Of a stretch of 64,000 nucleotides of DNA, positions 53,501 through 63,600 are shown one piece after another. Source of the DNA: Spirochaetales bacterium (GTDB lineage: Bacteria > Spirochaetota > Spirochaetia > SZUA-6 > DRHE01); NCBI GenBank assembly GCA_030615505.1, contig JAUWZD010000005.1, positions 28,222-92,221 of the forward strand. Reading direction: 5' to 3'. The stretch's first letter is position 1, and the number at the start of each line of letters is the position of its first letter. The notes beneath the pieces are model-generated. The model searched no databases. It saw only the letters and a program-made list of their open reading frames with translations, and was not told the origin of the DNA. The position numbers and the translations under genes were made by a program.

Positions 53501-54707
53501 TGATAATTCGATCAGCTCCTATGATCATACCAACCATCTTTCGACCGGAGCCTGTGGTTGCACAGCCGTACACATCAAATTTAAAGCATTTTCGCCGATT
53601 TATATTTAAGAGGGCACTGAAAAGTTTCTGTGTGGCTCCTATAGGATCACCCTCTGTTTTCCTGTATACATCACAAATTATTTCTCCGTTCTGATCGATA
53701 ACGGCGAGTTTTGTACTTGTGGATCCAATATCTACGCCGAGGTAGCATTGAACAATCTGAGTTCGGGGAATCTGAGTAACTCGTATTTCATTTTGATACT
53801 TATCTATATAGCAATCTTCTACATCCCAGCATGGATAATGTGATAGCTTAAGCTTAAGAGGCGGTCGTGTTGCTAAAGCCCGTTTATTTGCCTTAAGGTT
53901 TTCAGGTTCACTCATCTCAAACTGCTTTGCAGGAACTTCCTCTTTCGCAAGCAAAGCTGCTCCATGGGCTCCAGCAAGATGTCCATCCTCAAACTGAATA
54001 ATTTGATCGCCATAGACTCTATTCAGTCTGCGCATAATCTCAGAGTTCTTTGTAACTCCGCCTACAACTACAGTTAAACCTTCAAGTGGCCGACCCTTTA
54101 GCAGAGTATTGAGCACTGTTCGCACCATACCATGGCATAACCCGATCCAGCATTCTGCTTTTGATCTTCCGGCTTGCTGGTGATGAATAAGATCAGATTT
54201 TGCAAAGACCGCGCAGCGTGCAGCGATCGAAGGTGGATTTTCTATCTGTGGAAATGTATCAAGATCATGATATGAGATATCAAGTCTCACTGCCTGTTCA
54301 TCAAGAAATGAACCGGTTCCCGCTGCACAGAGAGAATTTCGGGTAATTCCCTCAAGCTCGCCTGAAGCATTCATCCGGATCAGGGTGAGTTTATCTCCTC
54401 CAATATCGATAATATTCCTTACCTCAGGCATCTTTTGCTTTACAGAGCTCATAAGGGAGCTCTCATTTTCGATTGTACTGATATGAAGTGATTCGGAAAC
54501 AGTACAGGCTAAAGCTCCGGTGAGCCCCACTGCCATTACATTTCCATTCAAGTATTTGGGAATTTCTTCATGAAGACATCGGATAGGATAGCCTTGATGT
54601 ACTCTATATGTTGTTGGACCCACTATTCCATCTGAATCTATTTGAACCATTTTAAGGTAAAGGCTGCCTACATCAATCCCAAGTCGGGTAGCAGCAGCAC
54701 TGTTCAT
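50487..54707 (-). CDS. 2-hydroxyacyl-CoA dehydratase activase-type protein (tandem BadF/BadG ATPase, fused dehydratase-like domains)
   Basis: 1406 residues. Two BadF/BadG/HgdC ATPase modules are present: the first with LGIDVGSLYLKMVQID and LCAAGTGSFLDEQA (Cys127), the second with LGVDIGSTSTKLAVID and VCAAGTGSFVEEQA. Each CAAGTGSF cysteine is a 4Fe-4S ligand in HgdC-type activases. A CxxC-rich linker (ERCRICANNCD) leads to DUF2229 (GRPYNIFDSGVNLGL, GEFCFPIQAALGH) and a second 2-hydroxyglutaryl-CoA-dehydratase D-like part (QGSECLPIVATIG, NCAPFGCMPGTIT). Such giants occur widely in anaerobes; they are thought to do ATP-driven one-electron chemistry, but their reaction is not settled. It has its own promoter region divergent from the small gene at 54967. 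Confidence 0.92.
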   Translation of the reverse strand: MNSAAATRLGIDVGSLYLKMVQIDSDGIVGPTTYRVHQGYPIRCLHEEIPKYLNGNVMAVGLTGALACTVSESLHISTIENESSLMSSVKQKMPEVRNIIDIGGDKLTLIRMNASGELEGITRNSLCAAGTGSFLDEQAVRLDISYHDLDTFPQIENPPSIAARCAVFAKSDLIHHQQAGRSKAECWIGLCHGMVRTVLNTLLKGRPLEGLTVVVGGVTKNSEIMRRLNRVYGDQIIQFEDGHLAGAHGAALLAKEEVPAKQFEMSEPENLKANKRALATRPPLKLKLSHYPCWDVEDCYIDKYQNEIRVTQIPRTQIVQCYLGVDIGSTSTKLAVIDQNGEIICDVYRKTEGDPIGATQKLFSALLNINRRKCFKFDVYGCATTGSGRKMVGMIIGADRIINEITCHVEGAMHVDPEIDTIFEIGGQDSKYMRIHNGRIIDAAMNYVCAAGTGSFVEEQARKLGYSVQDVGDAVMDLTPPHTSDRCTVFMEQDVNRLLRDGYTKEEVLAAVMYSIVQNYLNKVVGHRPYSQKKIFFAGATARNSGLVAAFENLLNAEMVVSPYAHVIGAWGAALLAKRSREIEGYQTHFCGLGLSHREVSLRTERCRICANNCDITYAQLKGNNKETSWGYLCGREPGEKKARKNPHFSLFKRYNELLTGIGKVELPAGALKIAMPRSLTMYTYMPLWRRFFGELGFNVLFSPQTDEEIRKLGTEITGGEFCFPIQAALGHARWLAEREDAYKIFIPHMISADPNSYTTNSYFCPYVQSFPSVVRTSFELNGVNTTRLSPDEDARLTPDEDTKLLTPVIDFRWTTSHQVQELYNKLGSALRRDKDSFGKAWQAGCDAYLEFQEACLREGEKALEAIKAEDKPAILILGRPYNIFDSGVNLGLVRKIAEMGYTVFPLDFIPNDPAELGEVFRNIYWNYAQKILQAIRKIRENDRIFPVYFTNFNCGPDSFIESYSRHLAGDEPMLVLELDEHDADAGYITRIEAFLEVIKSASPVRSYPEILLPQATDKEFKRRTIWIPSLHPVAAPLFAAAFRSFGYRSEVLPLENDESFEIGRRLTQGSECLPIVATIGTLVKKLREIDAKPGEHAYFMSTASGPCRFGQYALKDRMILNELGYTDIPILSPTTLNSYQGLPEKLRRRAWKYVIASDILMKLRCKKRPYAFDQSLVLKIFKDEVTHLADAIESGKHFERVFEQSLKRLGSIEQSEDPKPLVGIVGEIYVRCNAFANQDVIESIERYGGEAWLAPASEWFLYTAYLQKWRARQNLGGLVYRSLSSLKNRYMVGVERRMYRLADRWMHDRHEPDIEDILKSGKRFLPLNFEGESILTIGRAVEFIRNGASLVINCAPFGCMPGTITSALLQKIQHQTGVPVVSIFYDGEGDLNNIISIYLNQILQS

Positions 54708-54860
54708 CTTGAATACTCCGATTTAGTTATGGTAACCCTTGAAAACTACCTGCCTTTTTAGTCTTGGTCAATATCTCTTTATACGAAGGAAATTACCTCC
54801 CTGCAGTAATACCGTTCATTTGTTGAACTCACGGCTTGACAATTTGAGAATGTAATAACA

Positions 54861-54890
54861 TTGACAATATTCATTGAACAATTCTATTAT
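54861..54890 (+). promoter_or_regulatory. Candidate sigma-70 promoter for the gene at 54967
   Basis: TTGACA at 54861-54866 and TATTAT at 54885-54890 are separated by 18 bases, close to the sigma-70 consensus, in an AT-rich intergenic region. It lies about 75 bases before the ATG. Another TTGACA occurs 25 bases upstream without a good -10 box. Confidence 0.5.
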
Positions 54891-54966
54891 TGATAAATTA
54901 CTTAATGTATATACGTAGAAAATAAGTGTATGCTGCTAAAACAGGCGAATAAATAAGGAGAGAATT

Positions 54967-55239
54967 ATGTCAGCGGAAAGAAAGAAAATAGACGCAAAAC
55001 AGGCAGCTCAGAACGCCTCTAAATATTTCACTGATTTAACCGGTTATACAGAAGGCGTTACAATTGAAGAAGTTGAAATTAGTGAAGATGGAGATCATTG
55101 GCTGATAACATTAGGCTATTTAATTCATGATTCTACACCCATGAATGTTTTATCCGGTCAAGAAACAATTAAATATAAAGTACTCCAGGTTGATGTCAAT
55201 ACTGGTGAAGTTGTATCAATGAAAATAAGAACAATTTAA
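54967..55239 (+). CDS. Small conserved protein, PepSY-like
   Basis: 90 residues: a basic N-terminus, then VTIEEVEISEDGDHWLITLG and KYKVLQVDVNTGEVVSMKIR. The strand pattern with a closing VDxNTGEVxS motif resembles a PepSY-like fold. No signal peptide is present. TAAGGAGAGAATT before the ATG is a strong ribosome site. The last codons overlap the stop of the convergent membrane-protein gene (4-base overlap). Function unknown. Confidence 0.65.
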   Translation: MSAERKKIDAKQAAQNASKYFTDLTGYTEGVTIEEVEISEDGDHWLITLGYLIHDSTPMNVLSGQETIKYKVLQVDVNTGEVVSMKIRTI

Positions 55240-55970
55240 CGTGGTGAAAAAAAGTATTTCGTTCGCCTAAGCATCGATAGAAGAGCACATAACACAAAAA
55301 ATTCTCCAAGAGCAAAGAGGTACCAGTTATACTCAGTTGGCTCATATCGTAAAATTATCTGCTGAAAGTGTTCATTGTTCGCCAATGTCAGGAAACTTGA
55401 TAGAAATCCCCCTTGAATAATGATTTGAGAATAATCCCAGATAAAGGTAAAAAAAATTATAAACACGCCCAAAAGAATCAATCCCCACTCATATAATTTT
55501 AGCTTCACTATATAGCCCTTCTCTTGTAAAAAAACTACGCATCCGGCAAGAAGTATCATAGTTAGAGAACAGATAACGGGAGCAAGCACAGGAGCTATCC
55601 ATACCACAGGAATGAGAAACAAAATATCCCATGTTAAGAAAGATTGCGGCCAGTTTAAGAGCAGCTTTAAACCTGCATAATAAAAAAGATCCCATATGGC
55701 GAAGGTGTAGAGGAAGTAGGAAAATTTTTGAAGAAAATTACGGCCTGTGATGAACGCTACAGCAGCGAGCATTATTATTGTGGTAATTTCTCTTAAGCAT
55801 TCGACCGAAAGCATCTTTAGAGGAATCGGACTTAAAGGAAAACAAAATCCATGAGGATAATATATCTGCCTTAGGTAAACAACCACAATTGCTTCAAGAA
55901 ATCCCATTGCTATGCCAAAAATACTGAGTATAACAAAGCATCTATAGATTTTTATATCTGTTCCTTTCAT
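55236..55970 (-). CDS. Polytopic membrane protein, unknown function
   Basis: 244 residues with about six to seven TM helices and few charges. The first helix contains GFLEAIVVVYLRQIYYPHGF and ECLREITTIIMLAAVAFI follows, features of a conserved uncharacterised family, as I recall. The C-terminus after YNWYLFALGEFFVLCALLSM is basic (RRTKYFFSPR). Convergent with the small gene 54967-55239 (stops overlap by 4 bases). Base composition is AT-rich like the following ATPase gene. Confidence 0.65.
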   Translation of the reverse strand: MKGTDIKIYRCFVILSIFGIAMGFLEAIVVVYLRQIYYPHGFCFPLSPIPLKMLSVECLREITTIIMLAAVAFITGRNFLQKFSYFLYTFAIWDLFYYAGLKLLLNWPQSFLTWDILFLIPVVWIAPVLAPVICSLTMILLAGCVVFLQEKGYIVKLKLYEWGLILLGVFIIFFTFIWDYSQIIIQGGFLSSFLTLANNEHFQQIILRYEPTEYNWYLFALGEFFVLCALLSMLRRTKYFFSPR

Positions 55971-56086
55971 TAAATAATTTGTTTACCAACCTGTATTTTC
56001 ATTGAACTCCTGCTATCAATGGTTCTATAATCTTAAATCAACGGAAGGTCAAGGTTTCTTCTATTTACGAAACGGGTGGCATATAT

Positions 56087-57832
56087 ATGAAGAAAAAAAA
56101 CAGGCGCCGGGCTGAAAAGCCTCAAAACAACTTTCACAAAACATCATTATTATTCAATAAAGATGAGTTAAGAAATATAGAGCCGGTTATAAAAAAATCT
56201 TTAGCGGTCAGCTCGGGCAAGGGCGGGGTTGGGAAAACAATTACAGCAACAAACTTGTCCATATACTATGCAAAAAAAGGGTTTCGTGTAGGTCTGTTGG
56301 ATTTAGATCCCCTTTCAGATATTACAACAATTTTAGATATATATGAGGCTGAATTGCACATGAAGGGCCTGGGTTTGGATAAAGACCAAACTAATTTTAC
56401 AGACTATGTTATAAATATTTTTGATAATCTTGATTTAATATTTCCGGCATCAAAATTGAATAAGAATGACTGTATAAAACTATTTCAGAAAATCTACAGA
56501 GATTTCGCAACTGAGCTGGACAGGAGTTATGACATCTTAATCTTCGATATGCCCGCAGGAAGCAGTTATGAGAACAATTTAACCTTTTTGCCTTTCATGA
56601 ATGCTCTTATTCTTGTGACTAACCCCGAGCCTACAGCCCATGTTTCAGCAGGCGGATATATCAAGAAGGTGTTAAGCCTGTATCCAAATATGACAATTAA
56701 CATATGGCATAACAGATATTCTGGAAACTCGAAATCCGGATTCAATCCCAAAGATGTCGCGGGGAATTACAATAAAAATGTTGATGATGAAATAAAACTG
56801 TCCACTGAGAATATCGCTCAAATTAGAGACTTTGCCTTTATACCTGAAGATCCTTCACTCAACCTTCTGCGGGGCAGTCCCAGGATTATTCTGAATATTC
56901 AGCGCTGCATATTGGATACATCGGAATTTATTCAAGAAGAAATTCTGGATGAAATATCCTCAAAATTGGATATCTCAGATAATGTGTTTGACCTGGTAAA
57001 ATTCTTTATCCGCAGTAAAAAACATATTGACAGTATTGACGATTATCTTGATGACTTAGGAGAATATTTGAATACACTGCTAACCACTAATACCGTTATA
57101 GCTGGTAAGGGTATTATAAAACCCGATCAAAATCTTGCCGGTATTGATGTGTTTACGCCGGCGGAAAGACTGGCTTTTTACAGCTTCCTGCAAACTGTTA
57201 AAGAAGATAAGCTGAGAGAATCCGTTGTTAAGCTCATCCAAATGCTTGAAGAAAAAATAGAGAAGTTAGAAGATTCTGAGCGCATTTTTTCTGTTCAAAG
57301 CAATATAGTGCCGGATAAAATAATTGATCGTGAGATTGCCTGTTTACTTATAGAATTAAACCGTGCATCCATTTCAAAAAAAGCTTATAGAAATTACGGT
57401 GGGCTTCTTCTATTTTATTTCTCCCTGTATAAGCTTCTTCAATCCAAGACCATTGTTACATTGATCAGTAATTTAATACCCCAAAAAAGGAATTCCAAAG
57501 GCCTTATGATCCGCGACAGGTATCAGCAGATAAAAAATCTTGTAGCAAGAGATAAAGAATACAGGCAGAAATATTTCTCGCTCATCAAGACTTTATATCC
57601 TGTAGCCACTAAGCAGGTAGCTACCATCATAAGAACCTTTGAACTCTCAAACCTCGTTTTCAAAAATAAGAAAAATGAAATTATCCGCAAAGCTTATCTC
57701 AAACTCCTGAATAATTTTATCCACGATACAATTTACAGCGGCTTGAGTGTCATTGTAGGATTTGAATACCGCGCAGCCGCCATTGCCTTTCAAGAAGGCG
57801 CTGAAAGAATACTTAAATCCATGTCCGTTTAA
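56087..57832 (+). CDS. MinD/ParA-type P-loop ATPase with long extra C-terminal region
   Basis: 581 residues. The deviant Walker A KGGVGKT lies at residues 45-51 (SSGKGGVGKTITATNLSIYY), with the second aspartate motif LLDLDPLSDITT and a switch-like DILIFDMPAGSSYENN. Classical MinD/FlhG proteins are about 260-300 residues. Here roughly 290 further residues follow, highly charged and helical (LEEKIEKLEDSERIF, then LVFKNKKNEIIRKAYLK), with no MinD amphipathic tail at the very end. Such ATPases position proteins or DNA in the cell. No parB or min gene is beside it. The stop overlaps that of the convergent GGDEF-EAL gene by 4 bases. Confidence 0.8.
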   Translation: MKKKNRRRAEKPQNNFHKTSLLFNKDELRNIEPVIKKSLAVSSGKGGVGKTITATNLSIYYAKKGFRVGLLDLDPLSDITTILDIYEAELHMKGLGLDKDQTNFTDYVINIFDNLDLIFPASKLNKNDCIKLFQKIYRDFATELDRSYDILIFDMPAGSSYENNLTFLPFMNALILVTNPEPTAHVSAGGYIKKVLSLYPNMTINIWHNRYSGNSKSGFNPKDVAGNYNKNVDDEIKLSTENIAQIRDFAFIPEDPSLNLLRGSPRIILNIQRCILDTSEFIQEEILDEISSKLDISDNVFDLVKFFIRSKKHIDSIDDYLDDLGEYLNTLLTTNTVIAGKGIIKPDQNLAGIDVFTPAERLAFYSFLQTVKEDKLRESVVKLIQMLEEKIEKLEDSERIFSVQSNIVPDKIIDREIACLLIELNRASISKKAYRNYGGLLLFYFSLYKLLQSKTIVTLISNLIPQKRNSKGLMIRDRYQQIKNLVARDKEYRQKYFSLIKTLYPVATKQVATIIRTFELSNLVFKNKKNEIIRKAYLKLLNNFIHDTIYSGLSVIVGFEYRAAAIAFQEGAERILKSMSV

Positions 57833-60174
57833 TAATGAGTGACTAATCCTTCACCAGGGGGGAGTCTACCCTTTTTCAATAAACGAGACATCTCTTGAGC
57901 TGAAACAGCTCTGCTAAAATAGAATCCCTGAAAAGTCTGACATTTCAATGATGAGAGATAGTTCAACTGATCTTCTGTCTCAACACCCTCAGCCACAACC
58001 TCCATATCTAAGCTGTGAGCCAGGGTTATAATTGTGCTGATGATCTTTGTATTACTCTCTTCGGGCAAATTAATAACAAATGCTCTATCTATCTTCATAA
58101 TATCCACAGGCAAATTAATCAGGTAACTCAAGCATGAATATCCCGTTCCAAAATCATCAATCGCAATACGCAAATCCATATTCTTCTTCTTTATTTCATC
58201 CATCTTTGCTATTGCGGCTTCAGGGAAGTTCATTATGCTGCTTTCTGTCACTTCTATTTTGATATTTGCAGGATTAACACCTGTTTTCTTTATAATTTCA
58301 CTTATCTTATTAACAAGATTTTCCTGCTCAAACTGCTTAGCCGAGAGATTAATTGACATATAAATATCATCATAACCATTAGCATTCCAATACTTAAGAT
58401 GCCTGCATGCAGTCTCGAATACCCAGTCCCCAATAGGAATGATTAAACCGGTTTCCTCTGCAACTGGTATAAACTTATCCGGTGAAATAAACCCATGTTT
58501 CTTATCATACCATCGCAGTAATGCCTCCATTCCCTTTATTATACCTTCACTATCCACTAAAGGCTGGTAATATAAATCTAATTTATTATTATTTAAAGCA
58601 TTTCTTAAACCATCTTCAAGCATTAATCTTTCAGTTGCTTTATTGTTCATTTCTTTAGTGAAAAATACGTATCGGTTGCCAAGCTCTTTGGCTTTATACA
58701 TGGCCACATCTGCATTACTGATTAAAGTATTTAATCTATCCCCATCCTGTGGAATTATGGCGATACCCACACTAACACCCAAATTAATATTAGAAATGGA
58801 CTCATATCCATCGACATTATAGGGATTTCTTACAGAATTAATGATCCTTTGTGCCACAACCGCTGCATCCGTTGCTTGTTTTAAATGCGACAGCACTATC
58901 ACAAACTCATCCCCGCCAAAACGAAAAAGATCCTCAAAGGCTGCCCTGGCGTCATTAACCTCATCGCTGAATCTATAAACATAATCACTTTTTCGCAGGC
59001 AATCACCGAGTCTCCGCGCGCATTCAATTAAAATTTTATCACCGATATCATGGCCAAGTGTATCGTTAACTTTTTTGAACCCGTCTAAATCTAAAAACAG
59101 CAGCGCTCCAAGTCTATCCTTGTCGCGCTTAATGTTGTTTAAAACATCATTAAGAGCAACGTTAAATAAGTCACGATTTCCTAATTCAGTAAGTTTATCA
59201 TGAAAGGCAAGATATCTCAGCTTACGTTCGGTCTTTTTTCGCTGTGTTATATCCCTTACTATACAGGTTAAAATTCTGTTACTGCGCACACTCTTAGAAT
59301 TGCCAAATGATATTTCCAAAGGAATTATTTCGGAGCTTTTACTCTGTCCCAATATTTCAATAGTATTTTTAAGTCTCGATTCTTTTCTATGCTCATCATC
59401 GATCAGAAAATACTTCCTGAATACATCTTCATATCTTTCATATACAGGACGAGGAAATAAAATTGCAAAGCTCTTATGTTTTAATTCTCTATTTGTGTAA
59501 CCGAAGATGGACTTTACAGCAGAATTTGCGAATACTATATCGAAATTTTCATCGATCTGCAGAATAGTATCCGTAGTAGTCTCAGAAAGTGCCCAGTAGC
59601 TGTCTTTGCTTGCCTGTAATTCTTCGGCCATGCCCTGATGCTGTGTAAGGTCCCTGATGATAGTAACAATAATGGTTTTATCCTTTTTATTGTAGGATGT
59701 GAACAGTACTTCTAAACTCAATTCATGACCTTCCCTATGAAGACCGCTTACGAATACGAGGTAATCAGAAATGATACTGCTATTATTGGAATAATTTTTA
59801 AGATAGACGGCAAATTTCTCTTTAAATGCATCACGCTCTCTCTTTGAAATCAATATAAAGATATTTTTGTTCAGAATTTCTTTAGACTGATAACCAAAGA
59901 TATTAGTAAAAGAGGGATTGACAAATAGAATATTACCTGTGCTATCCATCTGAATAACAGCATCTGTAGTGTTCTCAATGATCAGTTTATAGCTCTTCTC
60001 TCTGTCTCTCAGGTTCTTTATTGTATAAATGCTTTGATAAAGTTTTTTTCTAATAGCCTCATCAAATAGAGATTTATCACTATCATCATGAAGCATTGTT
60101 TTGACGGAAAGATTGTCTAAACTCAATCCATGGTCGGATACTGAATCAGCTTTCCTCTCTCCCTTACTGCTCAT
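57829..60174 (-). CDS. PAS-PAS-GGDEF-EAL cyclic-di-GMP signalling protein
   Basis: 781 residues. A short N-terminal helical region is followed by PAS 1 (TTDAVIQMDSTGNILFVNPS), PAS 2 (TTDTILQIDENFDIVFANSA), a GGDEF domain (HDKLTELGNRDLF, FGGDEFVIVLSH) and an EAL domain (EALLRW, IDDFGTGYSCLSYL, EVVAEGVETEDQL). Both catalytic motifs are intact, so it may make and break c-di-GMP. Between the D-x-V-x-R stretch and GGDEF there is an insert of about 20 residues (SDEVNDARAAFEDLFR), seen in some subfamilies. It has no TM helix and senses a cytoplasmic signal through its PAS domains. Confidence 0.93.
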   Translation of the reverse strand: MSSKGERKADSVSDHGLSLDNLSVKTMLHDDSDKSLFDEAIRKKLYQSIYTIKNLRDREKSYKLIIENTTDAVIQMDSTGNILFVNPSFTNIFGYQSKEILNKNIFILISKRERDAFKEKFAVYLKNYSNNSSIISDYLVFVSGLHREGHELSLEVLFTSYNKKDKTIIVTIIRDLTQHQGMAEELQASKDSYWALSETTTDTILQIDENFDIVFANSAVKSIFGYTNRELKHKSFAILFPRPVYERYEDVFRKYFLIDDEHRKESRLKNTIEILGQSKSSEIIPLEISFGNSKSVRSNRILTCIVRDITQRKKTERKLRYLAFHDKLTELGNRDLFNVALNDVLNNIKRDKDRLGALLFLDLDGFKKVNDTLGHDIGDKILIECARRLGDCLRKSDYVYRFSDEVNDARAAFEDLFRFGGDEFVIVLSHLKQATDAAVVAQRIINSVRNPYNVDGYESISNINLGVSVGIAIIPQDGDRLNTLISNADVAMYKAKELGNRYVFFTKEMNNKATERLMLEDGLRNALNNNKLDLYYQPLVDSEGIIKGMEALLRWYDKKHGFISPDKFIPVAEETGLIIPIGDWVFETACRHLKYWNANGYDDIYMSINLSAKQFEQENLVNKISEIIKKTGVNPANIKIEVTESSIMNFPEAAIAKMDEIKKKNMDLRIAIDDFGTGYSCLSYLINLPVDIMKIDRAFVINLPEESNTKIISTIITLAHSLDMEVVAEGVETEDQLNYLSSLKCQTFQGFYFSRAVSAQEMSRLLKKGRLPPGEGLVTHY

Positions 60175-60330
60175 ATTTTATGACAAAGTATAATCATTCT
60201 AATAGTAAAAATACAGCCCCTGAGAATAAAAAACAATTAATTGCAGATATATATCAGATCAAATCCATAGGAGCTATATTTACGTATTAACCATATTATG
60301 CTAAAATAACATAAGTTTAAGGAGTATGCT

Positions 60331-60654
60331 ATGAAAAGCACAGATATAGCCAGACGGGACAGGGAAATAAGACGCACAAAAAAAAAGGAAGAATACATTT
60401 TAAAGCACCGCGAGAAAAAAAAGGAACTCTCTGTTGGTGATTATATAAAAAAGCTCTTCTCCTTGTTTTACTTTGATGAAAATAAAATATATAACACCAA
60501 AGACAGTATTGAAATCCTTAAATTATTCGAAGATATGAAAAACGATCTCCCTGAAAAAGAATGGGATAATGTGCTGAGAAAAGCCATTCGAAAGACTCAA
60601 ATCAAAAACAGAGACAAAGCTTTTAATGAGCTTAAATTACTGTTAAACGACTAG
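60331..60654 (+). CDS. Small charged helical protein, unknown function
   Basis: 107 residues, very rich in lysine and glutamate: REIRRTKKKEEYILKHREKK is followed by KKLFSLFYFDENKIYNTKD and NDLPEKEWDNVLRKAIRKTQ. The first 40 residues look like a long helix. TAAGGAGTATGCT before the ATG is a strong ribosome site. It is convergent with the RND gene (4-base gap). No family was recognised. Confidence 0.6.
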   Translation: MKSTDIARRDREIRRTKKKEEYILKHREKKKELSVGDYIKKLFSLFYFDENKIYNTKDSIEILKLFEDMKNDLPEKEWDNVLRKAIRKTQIKNRDKAFNELKLLLND

Positions 60655-60658
60655 AGGT

Positions 60659-63600
60659 CTACTTCGATCTTTTTAGAATCCTCCCGATATCGCATCCGAT
60701 TGTATACAGGCAGGGCACAAGCACTAAGGTTAATGGTGTAGCAAATAAAAGTCCGTATCCTAAAGCCATGGCCATGGGCTGCATATAGAGATCCGTTCCC
60801 CCTATTCCGTAAGCCAGAGGCATCATGCCTACAGCAGTAGTTAATGTAGTCAATAAAATGGCACGCAGGCGGTGGGAGGTCCCTTCGGCCACAAGTTTCA
60901 CTATACTCATCTCAGGCATCTGCTTCCTCAAGTTGTTGAGATGGTTCACCAGGACAAGCGAGTCGTTAACAACCACGCCGGTCAGACCGATGACTCCCAT
61001 CATGCCCAGGAAACTGAGATTCTCCCCGTGCAGGGCGAATGCAATAATCACACCGGAGATGCCAAAGGGTACGGAAAGCATGACTAAAAGGGGCTGTGAA
61101 TAGGAATTAAACAGCAGGATGAGCAGGAAATAAATGCCTATCAAAGCGATTGCAAAGGTAGCGATAAGACTGGATAGTGTTTCCTGGCTCTCTTCAGCCT
61201 CCCCGCCAATACGTAGAGCCATTCCCGGCCGATCCTCACCAATATTCTTGAAATGGGCCAGCACAGCATTGGTGGCATCTAAAGGTGTAATAACATCCTG
61301 ATCAACGTCAGCCTCTATCGTGATGGTCCGGGTTCCGTCGAAGTGACGATAGGCACTGGGGCCAGGGCTGATTTCAAGGCGGGCCACTTCCCTCAGTTTA
61401 ATCAAGCGTCCCTGCTTGTTGGGGATGGACAGGTTTTCCAGATAGCTCACGTTCTTTCGGGCAGCTTCCTCAAGCTGAACCCTGAACTCCACATCCTCAT
61501 CTCCATCCCGGAGGCTGGTGACTACCTGGCCGTCAAAGGCTATCCGGACATTTTGAGCCACATCATCTACAGTAAGACCCAGCCGGGCCAGTCTATCGTA
61601 ATCTATTTTGATCTCTATCTGTTCTTTGCCCAGCTTATAATCGCTGTCGATATCCTTTACGCCTTCAATTGTCTCTAAATGCGCAACAACTTCTTCAGTA
61701 AGTCTCTTCCGCATTGTATTGTCATCGCCGGTTACCCGGAGCGAGATCGGTTTGCCCACCGGAGGTCCTCCTGCATCCACTATGAAGGTGATTTTTTCGA
61801 TTCCCTCAAGCTCCTCTATCCTGGGCCTTAATTCTTCTATGATATGATCCACAGTTCTGGTACGTTCCGAATAAGGCGTAAGTCCCACCAGCACATAGGC
61901 ATAGTTTTCTCCCGCTCCCCCCATCATGGTCTGACCAATCCGCGTAATAAAGGTATCAAGTTCTTCTCTGGGCAGTTCCTGCACGATATTTTCTATTTCC
62001 TTTACTTTCTCCGAGGTTGCCTGAAGCGATGTTCCTGTGGAAAGCTCAACCCCGATTGCAAAGCGATCGGCTCCTTTGGATGGGAACATGATAAAATCCA
62101 TATAGTTAGTCGCATACCAGAGGGTTCCTGCCAGAATAATGGCAAACATTACAACTAATAGATATCTGAACCTTAAAAAATGAAAGGCAAGCTTACTGTA
62201 CCATACTTTGAGTTTTTGGAACCAGTTGTGAACAGCACTCCTCTGTGCTCCTTTTTTAGACTTCTCCATGCCCCTCATTAAATGAGAAGGGAGGGCAAAA
62301 ACAGATTCAAAGAGGGAGATAAACAGGGCCAGACTGATAGTCAGGGGAATGACAAAAATAAATTTTCCCATCATCCCCTTCATAAAGAACATTGGGGCAA
62401 AGGCCAGGAAGGTTGTGAGAATCGTAGTCAGAACCGGAAGGAACACTTCTTTCACACCGTTAACCGCAGCCTGGAGAGGTGCATCCCCCATTTCTCTCCG
62501 GCGGTATATATTTTCTGAAATAATGATACCGTCATCCACGATAATGCCAATAAGCAGAACTAATGAGATAAGGGAAATACTGTCGAGAAAAGAATCGAAC
62601 AGGGGAAGCAGAAAAAAGACACCCAGAATTGAGACGGGAATACCCATGGCAACCCAGAAGGCGGTTCTCATATTGAGGAAAATAGTGAGCATCAACAGCA
62701 CGAGCAAGAGACCAAGGGCGCCATTGGTCAGAACAATCTGGAGGCTGTTCTCAACAATAAGTGACAGGTCATTGGAAATAAGGATCTGAACTGGACCGTA
62801 CCTGAATACCCTGTCTGGTAATTTCTCTTTTTTAAATAAACTCTTAATCCTGTCTATAACTCCGGCTCTTATATCTGGCCGGCTCTCAACATCAACCATT
62901 CCGGCAAACAATCCTCTTCCACTTTCCTCTTTGATCAATATCTTGATGGCATTCGCCGTTCGGATTATATCTGCTTTCTCACTCTTATACACAAGAAAAG
63001 AAATTGCCTTCTTTCCCTCCATATGGGATATAAGGCTTTCTCTTTCAAAATCCTCTTTCACAACTGCCAGATCCTTTACCTTGATAAGGGGTCCCTCAAA
63101 AGTAGAACGGACAATCACATCTCCTACTTCCGATGGTTCTCTGAATTGAGCTAAAGTAACCACATTCTTCTCACTGGTGTAGGATTCAAAGGTTCCCCCT
63201 GTCAATCGAATATTTCGAGCCTGTATAGCCTGAATGATCTCGCGAAGGGGAATCTGGTAGCGCTCCATAGCCTCAGGATTAACTTCGACTTTGATTTCCC
63301 TGGCTCGATAGCCGTACTTTTCAAGTCGTGAAACACCAGGAACATCCTTCAGCTTCATTTCGAAATTCTTAGCAATTTCTCTCAATTCCCTGTATGGCAG
63401 GTCGCCGGCAATGCCAACCTCAATGATTTCAATTAAAGAAGTATCTATCTCCAGGACTAAAGGGGATTCCGTGACCTCAGCCGGAAAATCAGTCACCCGG
63501 CCGACCGCATCCCGTATATCCGTTTTAACCTTCTCCATATCTTTTATATCCGGCTCGATTGTTACCATGATCGTGGATATATTTTCCAGGGAGCTGGAGC

